A DNA stretch of 64,000 nt from NCBI RefSeq assembly GCF_026011795.1, contig NZ_BRVS01000001.1, forward strand, positions 62,001 through 126,000. Reading direction: 5' to 3'. This document shows, piece by piece, positions 9,056-18,455 of the stretch. This DNA comes from Arthrobacter mangrovi. GTDB taxonomy: Bacteria; Actinomycetota; Actinomycetes; Actinomycetales; Micrococcaceae. Each line of letters begins with the position of its first letter. Within the stretch, counting starts at the first letter, position 1. The notes beneath the pieces were generated by a model. That model was not told the DNA's origin. It saw only the letters and a program-made list of their open reading frames with translations, and did not search any database. The translations under genes and the position numbers were made by a program.

Positions 9056-9330
9056 CACGCCCAACTGTCCACGTTTAAGACGGGCCACTGGCATCGCCGC
9101 AGGTCAGGGCCTCGCTTGAAGCGTAAACATGGGCAGTGGGTCCTAAACGTGGGCAGTTCAGCCCGGCAGCTGCCCTGCCCCGGCACCCAGGCCCCTGCAC
9201 CCTGACCCGGAGCCCGGCACCCAGGCCCCTGCGCCCTGACCCGGAGCCCGGCACCCCCGCAGCCGCCCCAACCCGGCGCTCGCACCCCGGCAGCCGCCCC
9301 CGCCCCTCCCCGGAACGCAAGGAACCCGCC
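9056..9330. repeat. Intergenic tandem duplication, copy 1
   Basis: First copy of a roughly 0.3-kb unit in the 806-base gene-free stretch 8879-9684. Bases 9056-9183 closely match 9387-9514. The unit starts with AACTGTCCACGTTTA (9063-9077) and later carries two near-copies in inverted orientation with GGGCAGT in place of GGACAGT. It ends with CGCAAGGAACCCGCC, matching the left arm of the glpX terminator. The bases before it (8879-9055) are C-rich with no gene seen. Confidence 0.8.
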
Positions 9331-9386
9331 GCGACCCGGAGGTTCCACCCCCAAGAGGCGGTCACCGCCCTGCCCAAGGCCTCCCT

Positions 9387-9645
9387 CACGCCCAACTGTC
9401 CACGTTTAAAACGGGCCACTGGCATCGCCGCAGGTCAGGGCCTTGCTTGAAGCGTAAACATGGACAGTCAGGCCTAAACGTGGACAGTTCAGCCCGGCAG
9501 CTGCCCTGCCCCGGCGCCGGGCACCCGCCCCGCCTCGGCGCCCTGGCCCCCGCCCCAACCCGGCGCTCGCACCCCGGCATCCGCCCCCCCCCGCCCGCTC
9601 CCGGCACCCGCCGCCTCGCCCCTCCCCGAACGCAAGGAACCCGCC
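9387..9645. repeat. Intergenic tandem duplication, copy 2, with inverted-repeat ends
   Basis: Second copy. AACTGTCCACGTTTA (9394-9408) is perfectly inverted as TAAACGTGGACAGTT (9475-9489), with a further direct copy TAAACATGGACAGT at 9455-9468, 20 bp before the last. One site at one end and two at the other recalls the multi-site ends of some insertion sequences (IS21-like). No transposase lies between, so it may be a solo end or a small non-autonomous element. Confidence 0.7.
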
Positions 9646-9670
9646 CCGGCCGAAGCCGAGGCGGGTTCCT
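9635..9670 (-). terminator. Hairpin terminator of glpX
   Basis: Arms AGGAACCCGCC (9635-9645) and GGCGGGTTCCT (9660-9670) are perfectly complementary, with an inner CGGC/GCCG stem. It starts 15 bases beyond the glpX stop. The U-run is weak. Confidence 0.75.
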
Positions 9671-9684
9671 GGAAGCCGGAAGGC

Positions 9685-10722
9685 TCAGCGCTTGCGCGCG
9701 TAGGTCTCCCACTTGTCCGCACGGTGCTCGCCCTCGACGAAGCGGATGGTGCCGGACTTCGAACGCATGACGATGGACTGGGTCAGCACGCGGTTCGGCT
9801 TGTAGCGCACGCCGCGCAGCAGGTCGCCGTCGGTGATGCCGGTAGCCACGAAGTAGCAGTTGTCGCTGGTGACCAGGTCGTCCGTGGTCAGCACCCGGTC
9901 CAGGTCGTGGCCGGCGTCGATGGCCTTCTGCTTCTCCTCGTCGTTGGTCGGCCACAGGCGGCCTTGGATCACGCCGCCCAGGGACTTAATGGCGCACGCG
10001 GCAACGATGCCTTCCGGGGTGCCGCCGATGCCCATGAGCACATCCACGCCCGTGCCTTCGCGGGCCGCGGCAATCGCGCCGGCCACGTCGCCGTCCATGA
10101 TGAACTTGGTGCGTGCGCCCGCGTCCCGGATCTCCTGGACCATCGGCTTGTGCCGGTCGCGGTCGAGGATCATCACGACCACCTGGTTGATCTTCTTGCC
10201 CTTGGCCTTGGCGATCAGGTGCAGGTTCTGCTTGATCGGCAGGCGCAGGTCCACGAGGTCGGCGGCCTCCGGGCCGGTGACCAGCTTCTCCATGTAGAAC
10301 ACGGCGGACGGGTCGAACATGGTGCCGCGTTCGGAGACAGCAAGCACGGAAAGCGCGTTGTTGATGCCCAGCGCGGTCAGCCGGGTGCCGTCGATCGGAT
10401 CCACGGCCACGTCGCACTCGGCGCCGGAGCCGTCGCCGACCCGCTCGCCATTGAAGAGCATCGGTGCTTCGTCCTTCTCGCCTTCGCCGATCACCACGAC
10501 GCCGTTGAAGTGGACGGTCGAAAGGAAGGAGCGCATGGCGTCGACGGCGGCGCCGTCCGCGGCGTTCTTGTCGCCGTAGCCCACCCAGTGGCCACCGGCG
10601 ATCGCCGCGGCTTCGGTGACCCGCACCAGTTCCAGCGCGAGGTTGCGGTCCGGTTCATCATCGCGCACCGCCAGGGACGGCGAAAGCGTGGAGTACTGGG
10701 CGGCCTGAACAGCTTTGGACAC
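9685..10722 (-). CDS. glpX: Class II fructose-1,6-bisphosphatase
   Basis: 345 residues. GlpX hydrolyses fructose-1,6-bisphosphate in gluconeogenesis and is the usual FBPase of actinobacteria. Motifs are VGYGDKNAADGAAVDAM, VVIGEGEKDEAPML (metal Glu/Asp), DVAVDPIDGTRL (lithium-sensitive phosphatase signature) and GIGGTPEGIVAA. GTG 10722 has GAGG 5-6 nt upstream; an in-frame GTG at 10764 adds 14 residues and lies 5 nt after TATGAT, so a leaderless longer form is possible. It is divergent from the DUF4245 gene and has a clear terminator at 9635-9670. Confidence 0.95.
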   Translation of the reverse strand: MSKAVQAAQYSTLSPSLAVRDDEPDRNLALELVRVTEAAAIAGGHWVGYGDKNAADGAAVDAMRSFLSTVHFNGVVVIGEGEKDEAPMLFNGERVGDGSGAECDVAVDPIDGTRLTALGINNALSVLAVSERGTMFDPSAVFYMEKLVTGPEAADLVDLRLPIKQNLHLIAKAKGKKINQVVVMILDRDRHKPMVQEIRDAGARTKFIMDGDVAGAIAAAREGTGVDVLMGIGGTPEGIVAACAIKSLGGVIQGRLWPTNDEEKQKAIDAGHDLDRVLTTDDLVTSDNCYFVATGITDGDLLRGVRYKPNRVLTQSIVMRSKSGTIRFVEGEHRADKWETYARKR

Positions 10723-10876
10723 GAGAACCTCATCTTCGAGCGGTTGGACACGGTTGTGCTTCACTTTCGATCATAGTCCGCCGCACCCGCCGCGACGTTT
10801 GTGACTGTGCACACGCAACCGGCAACCGCGTACGACGGCGGTGCCCGGCCCGTGCGGGTTAAGGGACAATGGAGGG

Positions 10877-11482
10877 GTGAGTGAAGTGCGTCCCGAAGCG
10901 ACCGACCAGCCGGCCCCGACCCCCGTCCTGACGGCCAAGCAGGCCAAACGCGCCAATGCGACCGTCACCGGCATGCTGATCGCGATCGGGTTGACGATCG
11001 CCGTCTTCCTCCCGGTCTTCTTCCTCAACCCGGGCAGTAAGTCGGAAGTCTACGAACGTAACATTGACGTCCCCGGCGTGGCCGCGCAGGCGGAGGGGGC
11101 CGCCGGCTACCTGCCGCTCTCGGTCGAACTGCCGGAGCCGTGGCGCGCCAACTATGCCCGCTGGAACTCCGGCAGCAGCAGCCGGGTGCCGGCGTGGGAG
11201 GTCGGCTACCTGACGCCGAAGGGCCAGCACATCGCCCTGGTCGAGACGGACAAGGCCAACCCCACGTGGACGGCGCAGGCAACGGACAACGCCCCCGTCA
11301 CGGGCGACCGAAAGGCCGGCGGCGAATCCTGGGAACTCCGCGACCGCGGCGAAGGCGAGAAGCATTTGGTCCTCGAGAAGGACGGCTACACGGTCATCCT
11401 CAGCGGGGCCGGGGAACTGGACGAGTTCGACACCGTGGCCGCCGCCGTCGTCAAGGAACTGGACGCCCCGGCCTCGCAGTAA
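10877..11482 (+). CDS. DUF4245 domain protein, membrane-anchored
   Basis: 201 residues. A Pro/Ala-rich cytoplasmic start, one membrane segment (VTGMLIAIGLTIAVFLPVFF, about residues 33-53) and an outer domain of about 145 residues (YLPLSVELPEPWRANYARW onward) match DUF4245, which is actinobacterial and of unknown function. GTG 10877 follows GGAGG with only one base between; AAGGGA or GACAAT further up may instead define a leaderless start, and GTG 10886 is an alternative. Adjacent to glpX and carbonic anhydrase; nothing visible suggests an activity. Confidence 0.8.
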   Translation: MSEVRPEATDQPAPTPVLTAKQAKRANATVTGMLIAIGLTIAVFLPVFFLNPGSKSEVYERNIDVPGVAAQAEGAAGYLPLSVELPEPWRANYARWNSGSSSRVPAWEVGYLTPKGQHIALVETDKANPTWTAQATDNAPVTGDRKAGGESWELRDRGEGEKHLVLEKDGYTVILSGAGELDEFDTVAAAVVKELDAPASQ

Positions 11483-11485
11483 GGT
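11480..11485 (+). promoter_or_regulatory. Leaderless -10 element (TAAGGT) of the carbonic anhydrase gene
   Basis: TAAGGT includes the stop codon of the upstream gene and lies 7 nt before GTG 11493; no separate ribosome site is needed. Confidence 0.5.
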
Positions 11486-11492
11486 AAGCAGG

Positions 11493-12107
11493 GTGACTAC
11501 CAACCTCACCCCCTCAGAAGCCTGGAAGAAACTGCTCGAAGGGAACGCCCGCTTTGTGTCGGGCGAGTCCGTCCATCCGAACCAGGATGCCGCCCGGCGC
11601 AGTTCGCTGGTCAATGAGCAGAATCCCTTCGCCATCATCTTCGGCTGCTCCGACTCCCGGCTGGCCGCGGAAATCATCTTCGACCTAGGCCTGGGCGACG
11701 CCTTCGTGGTCCGTACCGCCGGACATGTCCTGGACGAGGCCGTGGTCGGCTCGCTGGAATACGGCGTGGACGTCCTCGAGGTCCCGCTGATCGTCATCCT
11801 TGGCCACGACAGCTGCGGCGCCGTGACGGCCGCCAAGGAAACCGTGGACACCGGCGAGATGCCCCGCGGCGGTATCCGTGACCTGGTCGAGCGCATCACG
11901 CCGTCCGTGCTCTCCGCCCGCCGGGCCGGCAATGACACCCTCAACGACATGGTGATCGAAAACGTGCGGCAGTCCTCGGCGCGCCTGCTGGACAGCTCGC
12001 GGGCCATCTCGGAGGCCGTCGACGCGGGCCGGACGGCCGTCGTCGGCGTCGCCTACCGGCTTGCCGACGGACGCGCGGACCTGGTCGCCGGGCACGGCGC
12101 CCTCTAG
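11493..12107 (+). CDS. Beta-class carbonic anhydrase
   Basis: 204 residues. It hydrates CO2 to bicarbonate in the cytoplasm, supplying carboxylases (including the PurK step). The zinc ligands are visible: Cys and Asp-Arg in FGCSDSRLAAE, then His and Cys in LGHDSCGAV. RTAGHVLDEAVVGSLEYG is the conserved substrate-pocket strand. The length suits the plant-type bacterial beta class. The start sits 10 bases after the DUF4245 stop. A TAAGGT -10 overlapping that stop suggests an own leaderless promoter in addition to read-through. Confidence 0.95.
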   Translation: MTTNLTPSEAWKKLLEGNARFVSGESVHPNQDAARRSSLVNEQNPFAIIFGCSDSRLAAEIIFDLGLGDAFVVRTAGHVLDEAVVGSLEYGVDVLEVPLIVILGHDSCGAVTAAKETVDTGEMPRGGIRDLVERITPSVLSARRAGNDTLNDMVIENVRQSSARLLDSSRAISEAVDAGRTAVVGVAYRLADGRADLVAGHGAL

Positions 12108-12175
12108 TTCCGCGTCCCATGCCGAGCGCCGCCGCCGGGTGCGCAACACGATTCGGACCCGGCGCGGCGCAGGCA

Positions 12176-12181
12176 TAAGCT
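12176..12181 (+). promoter_or_regulatory. Leaderless -10 element (TAAGCT) of fumC
   Basis: TAAGCT lies 7 nt before ATG 12189, the spacing repeated at many starts in this window. TGGAG between them is too close to the ATG to serve well as a ribosome site. Confidence 0.5.
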
Positions 12182-12188
12182 TGGAGCC

Positions 12189-13622
12189 ATGACTTCCACG
12201 ACTGCCGACTCCGTTGAGTACCGCATTGAACACGACACCATGGGCGAGGTCCGCGTTCCGGTAGACGCCCTCTACCGCGCCCAGACCCAGCGTGCCGTCG
12301 AGAACTTCCCGATCTCCGGCAAGACGCTCGAGCGCGCGCACATCGAGGCACTCGCCCGCATCAAGAAGGCCGCCGCGACCGCCAACGCCGAGCTGGGCGT
12401 GCTGGACGGCGAGCTGGCGAAGGCCATCGAGGAAGCCGCGGACAAGGTCGCCGGCGGCGAATTCGACGGGCACTTCCCCATCGACGTGTTCCAGACCGGC
12501 TCCGGCACCTCCTCGAACATGAACACCAACGAGGTAGTCGCCGAGCTCGCCACGCGTGCGCTGAAGGATGCCGGCAGCGACAAGGTCGTCCACCCGAACG
12601 ACCATGTGAACGCCTCGCAGTCCTCCAACGACGTCTTCCCGACTTCGGTCCACGTCGCCGCCACCTCCGCGCTGATCAACGACCTGATCCCGGCGCTGGA
12701 CTACCTGGCTGCCTCGCTGGAGCGCAAGGCCGAAGAGTTCAAGGACGTCGTCAAGTCCGGCCGCACGCACCTCATGGACGCCACCCCTGTCACCCTCGGC
12801 CAGGAGTTCGGCGGCTACGCAGCCCAGGTCCGCTACGGCATCGAGCGCATCAACGCTTCCCTGCCGCGCGTGGCCGAGGTCCCCCTCGGCGGCACCGCCG
12901 TCGGCACCGGCATCAACACCCCGGCCGGCTTCTCCGCCCGCGTCATCGAGCTGCTCGCCGCGGATACCGGCCTGCCGCTGACCGAGGCCCGCAACCACTT
13001 CGAAGCCCAGGCCAACCGCGACGGCCTGATCGAAGCCTCCGGCCAGCTGCGCAACATCGCCTATTCCTTCATGAAGATCAACAACGACCTGCGCTGGATG
13101 GGCTCCGGCCCCAACACCGGCCTGGGCGAGATCGCCATCCCCGACCTGCAGCCGGGTTCCTCGATCATGCCCGGCAAGGTCAACCCCGTCATCTGCGAAG
13201 CCGCGATCATGGTCGCCGCGCAGGTCGTCGGCAACGACACGACCATCGCCCTGTCCTCCACCAACGGCGCCTTCGAGCTCAACGTCGGCATCCCGGTCAT
13301 GGCGGCCAACCTGCTCGAGTCCATCCGCCTGCTCGCCAACACCTCCCGCGTGATGGCGGACAAGATGATCGACGGGCTCACCGCCAACGTGGAGCGCGCC
13401 CGCTTCCTGGCCGAGGCCTCGCCGTCCATCGTGACCCCGCTGAACAAGTACATCGGCTACGAGAACGCCGCCAAGATCGCCAAGCACTCCGTCAAGGAAG
13501 GCCTGACCGTCCGCGAGTCCGTCGTGGCCCTCGGCTTCCTCGAGCGCGGCGAGCTCACCGAGGAGCAGCTGGACAGCGCCCTGGACGTGCTCTCGATGAC
13601 CACCCCGCCGCAGGCCAAGTAG
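12189..13622 (+). CDS. fumC: Class II fumarate hydratase
   Basis: 477 residues, slightly longer than E. coli FumC. It interconverts fumarate and L-malate in the TCA cycle as an iron-free homotetramer. Motifs are [44 protein letters not shown] (active-site His/Thr) and the superfamily signature [11 protein letters not shown]. It is monocistronic: own -10 element upstream and a strong hairpin after the stop. The encoded protein shows no missing catalytic residue. Confidence 0.97.
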   Translation: MTSTTADSVEYRIEHDTMGEVRVPVDALYRAQTQRAVENFPISGKTLERAHIEALARIKKAAATANAELGVLDGELAKAIEEAADKVAGGEFDGHFPIDVFQTGSGTSSNMNTNEVVAELATRALKDAGSDKVVHPNDHVNASQSSNDVFPTSVHVAATSALINDLIPALDYLAASLERKAEEFKDVVKSGRTHLMDATPVTLGQEFGGYAAQVRYGIERINASLPRVAEVPLGGTAVGTGINTPAGFSARVIELLAADTGLPLTEARNHFEAQANRDGLIEASGQLRNIAYSFMKINNDLRWMGSGPNTGLGEIAIPDLQPGSSIMPGKVNPVICEAAIMVAAQVVGNDTTIALSSTNGAFELNVGIPVMAANLLESIRLLANTSRVMADKMIDGLTANVERARFLAEASPSIVTPLNKYIGYENAAKIAKHSVKEGLTVRESVVALGFLERGELTEEQLDSALDVLSMTTPPQAK

Positions 13623-13639
13623 CAAGCCTCCGGCCTCCC

Positions 13640-13672
13640 GGCGCCCCCGGTCCCCTGCGGACCGGGGGCGCC
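13640..13672 (+). terminator. fumC terminator hairpin
   Basis: Perfect 14-bp stem GGCGCCCCCGGTCC / GGACCGGGGGCGCC with loop cctgc, 17 bases after the fumC stop; followed by a modest T-rich stretch (gctgtgttt). Confidence 0.85.
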
Positions 13673-13714
13673 GCTGTGTTTCCCGCCATATTGTTGTGCA
13701 CTTTCACTTCATGA

Positions 13715-16056
<2,342 letters not shown>

Positions 16057-16104
16057 GCAGCCCGGAAGGCGGCGGTCGGGCCGTTCGTAACGCATGCCGT
16101 CATG

Positions 16105-16141
16105 CCCGTAACCCCCAACTCTTTCCGGTGGGGGTTACGGG
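16105..16141 (+). terminator. Terminator hairpin after the TetR-MFS operon
   Basis: Perfect 13-bp stem CCCGTAACCCCCA / TGGGGGTTACGGG, 49 bases past the MFS stop. In the 374-base gap 16057-16430 the only other signals seen are the C/G palindrome and promoter described at 16286-16360. Confidence 0.8.
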
Positions 16142-16285
16142 CCTTCCCGCAGCCTGCAGCCCGGGCGCCCACCGGCCCGCCCTCCCCCGCCATTCCGCCG
16201 AAAACCAAGGATGAAGGCGTCCGGGAACCGCCGCCGTCGGGCTCTTCCCGCCACCCTCCCTTAGCAGGTGCGATGGCCCGTTCAA

Positions 16286-16360
16286 CCCCCAAACGTGGGG
16301 GCCGCTGTTTTCCCTCACCGGGGGTAGCCCGGTGCTACTGTAGGGGACATTCCGAGCAGC
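16286..16360 (+). promoter_or_regulatory. Ini-block promoter 1 (Hsp70-like gene)
   Basis: CCCCC-AAACGT-GGGGG (16286-16301) lies 52.5 bp, centre to hexamer, before GACATT (16346-16351), followed by CCGAGCAGC. The same layout precedes the IniB-like and SARP genes. A competing -10, TACTGT (16336-16341), lies just upstream. The leader to ATG 16431 would be about 70 nt. Confidence 0.55.
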
Positions 16361-16430
16361 AACTCTGGACGGCCAGGCTCGCAGGTTTCGTCCACGGGGG
16401 AGTTGGTGCGCGCTCGCCCTTGGGGGGACC

Positions 16431-18449
16431 ATGGCGTACGTACTTGGCATTGATGTCGGCACGAGTTTTACGGCCGCGGCGGTAGCCCGGACCGGCTCGC
16501 AGGGACCGGCAGGACCGCAATCGTTTCACCTCGGCCAGCGCGCCGCGACCATCCCGTCGGTGGTCTTCCTCGGCGGGGACGGCCAGGTCCTGGTCGGCGA
16601 CGCCGCCGAGCGGCGCGCCGTCGACCAGCCCGAACGCGTGGTGCGCGAATTCAAACGCCGCGTCGGCGATTCCGTACCCATCGTCGTCGGCGACCGGTTC
16701 GCCGCCCCGGAAGAACTCCTTGCCACCATGGCCCGCTGGGTGGTGGACCGCGCAACGGAACGCGAGGGTTCCGCGCCGCTGGCCGTCACCGTATCCCATC
16801 CCGCGTCCTGGGGCGGCTACAAGTCCGAACTGCTGCGCCAGGCCCTGGCCCAGGCCGGCCTCGCGGATGCCGCCCTGGTCAGCGAACCCGAGGCCGCGGC
16901 CCTGCACTACGCCTCGCAGGAGCGCGTCCCGGAGGGCAGCCTTGTCGCCGTCTACGACCTCGGCGGGGGCACCTTCGACGCCGCGGTCCTCCGCAAGGAC
17001 AGCAGTACCAGCTTCAGCCCGCTGGGCAGGCCGGACGGCATCGACCAGCTTGGCGGCGCGGACTTCGACGAAGCCGTGTTCAACCACGTGACCGCCAGCG
17101 CGGCCGAAGCCTTCGACGGACTCGACACTGCCGATCCCGCGGTCCTGCTGGCGCTCGCGCGGCTGCGCCGGGAATGCACCGAAGCCAAGGAAGCGCTGTC
17201 GTCCGACTCGGAGGCGACTATTCCGGTGCTGCTGCCCGGGGCGCAGACCCAGGTCCGGTTGGTGCGGCAGGAATTCGAGGCCATGATCGACGACGCCATC
17301 GGGCAGACCATCGGCACGCTCCGCAACACGCTGGAGGCGGCCGGCGTCGATCCCGTGCAGCTCAGTGCGGTGCTGCTGATCGGCGGCTCTTCGCGCATCC
17401 CGCTGGTGGCGCAGCAACTCTCGGCCGAGCTGGACCGGCCCCTTGCCATCGACGCCGACCCGAAGGCCTCGATCAGCTTGGGTGCCGCGCTCGCTGCGGC
17501 CGCCGCCCTGCCCGTTCCCGCGGCCGGGGATCCGGAGGCAACGGACGACGGCGGCAACGGCCCGGGCGCTGATCCTACCGATGCGGAGGAGGGCCGGGAT
17601 GTGCTGTTGCCCGGTGCCGCCCCGACGCACCGGCCGGCGGAGGCCAAGCCCCGCCAGCACACCGCCGTGCGGGTCGGCGCCGTGGCCGCAGCGGTCGCCG
17701 GCCTGGCCGTGCTCAGCGCCACCGCCGCCCAGGCGCCGCTGGACCTTGGTTCCTTGGCGTCGATCGCTGGCGCGGGCACCGCCGACGCCGCCACGCCGGA
17801 AGGAACCGCCGGAACCTCGGGCACCGGCGGCGGGGGCGGCACCGCCGCAGGCGGCGGCGCCGGAGCCGTTCCCGCCTTCCCGCTCGGACCCGACGGTATG
17901 GGTCTGGACGGCAACGCCGGCCCCGGCTCCTCCCCCAGCCCGTCGACCCTGGCCGGAGGAGGCGATGCCCCGCGGATTCCGACGGGCGGCACGGATCAGC
18001 AGCAGGCCCCGGCGTCCGCGAGCCCGAGCGCGCCCGCCGCCGACGGGGTGTCATCTCCTGCGGCACCATCCTCCGGGACACCTGCCGCCGTCCCCTCCTC
18101 GGCACCGCCGGGCACCCAGGCACCCGCGCCGTCGACCCCGGTGACGCAGCCGGAGGCGCCCGCCCCGGCGCCGCAGCCTACGCAGCCGGCGGACCCTGCA
18201 CCCGTCGATCCGGGGCCGGCACCGGATCCCGTGCCCGCCGACCCGCCGCCCGCAACCGACCCGGCCCCCGTCGAACCGCCGCCCGCAACCGAGCCGGCCC
18301 CGGTCGAACTGCCGCCCGTCACCGACCCGGCCCCCGCCGAACCGGTGCCGGTGCCCGCACCTACGGTCGCGCCCGAAACGGTGGCGCCGACCTCGGAGCC
18401 CGCGACCGTGCCTCCCTCCGACCCGGCACCGCCGGCACCGGAAGGGTGA
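16431..18449 (+). CDS. Membrane-anchored Hsp70-like ATPase with Pro-rich outer tail
   Basis: 672 residues. Residues 1-360 form an actin-fold Hsp70 ATPase: phosphate-1 GIDVGTS (6-12), phosphate-2 YDLGGGTFD (about 175-183), a conserved EPEAAALHY connect region, and adenosine loop LLIGGSSRIP (about 315). The peptide-binding domain of DnaK is absent. Instead come an acidic linker, one membrane segment (about 412-432, GAVAAAVAGLAVLSATAA) and about 240 Gly- then Pro/Thr/Glu-rich residues with repeated PPPATDPAPVE units, presumably outside the cell. It is first in the ini-type block, with a shared-type promoter. It may couple cytoplasmic ATPase state to envelope sensing; this is inference. A homologous actinobacterial group is annotated only as Hsp70 family protein. 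Confidence 0.85.
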   Translation: MAYVLGIDVGTSFTAAAVARTGSQGPAGPQSFHLGQRAATIPSVVFLGGDGQVLVGDAAERRAVDQPERVVREFKRRVGDSVPIVVGDRFAAPEELLATMARWVVDRATEREGSAPLAVTVSHPASWGGYKSELLRQALAQAGLADAALVSEPEAAALHYASQERVPEGSLVAVYDLGGGTFDAAVLRKDSSTSFSPLGRPDGIDQLGGADFDEAVFNHVTASAAEAFDGLDTADPAVLLALARLRRECTEAKEALSSDSEATIPVLLPGAQTQVRLVRQEFEAMIDDAIGQTIGTLRNTLEAAGVDPVQLSAVLLIGGSSRIPLVAQQLSAELDRPLAIDADPKASISLGAALAAAAALPVPAAGDPEATDDGGNGPGADPTDAEEGRDVLLPGAAPTHRPAEAKPRQHTAVRVGAVAAAVAGLAVLSATAAQAPLDLGSLASIAGAGTADAATPEGTAGTSGTGGGGGTAAGGGAGAVPAFPLGPDGMGLDGNAGPGSSPSPSTLAGGGDAPRIPTGGTDQQQAPASASPSAPAADGVSSPAAPSSGTPAAVPSSAPPGTQAPAPSTPVTQPEAPAPAPQPTQPADPAPVDPGPAPDPVPADPPPATDPAPVEPPPATEPAPVELPPVTDPAPAEPVPVPAPTVAPETVAPTSEPATVPPSDPAPPAPEG

Positions 18450-18455
18450 GCCGGT

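Noticed and set aside
8879-9684. Open frames in the duplicated intergenic region on both strands
   Set aside because: Their translations are low-complexity Pro/Arg/Gly and the two repeat copies differ by length changes that are not multiples of three; the region is better read as non-coding repeats.
16431-18449. DnaK (general chaperone) for the Hsp70-like gene
   Set aside because: The substrate-binding domain is missing, a membrane span is present, and no grpE/dnaJ genes are adjacent.
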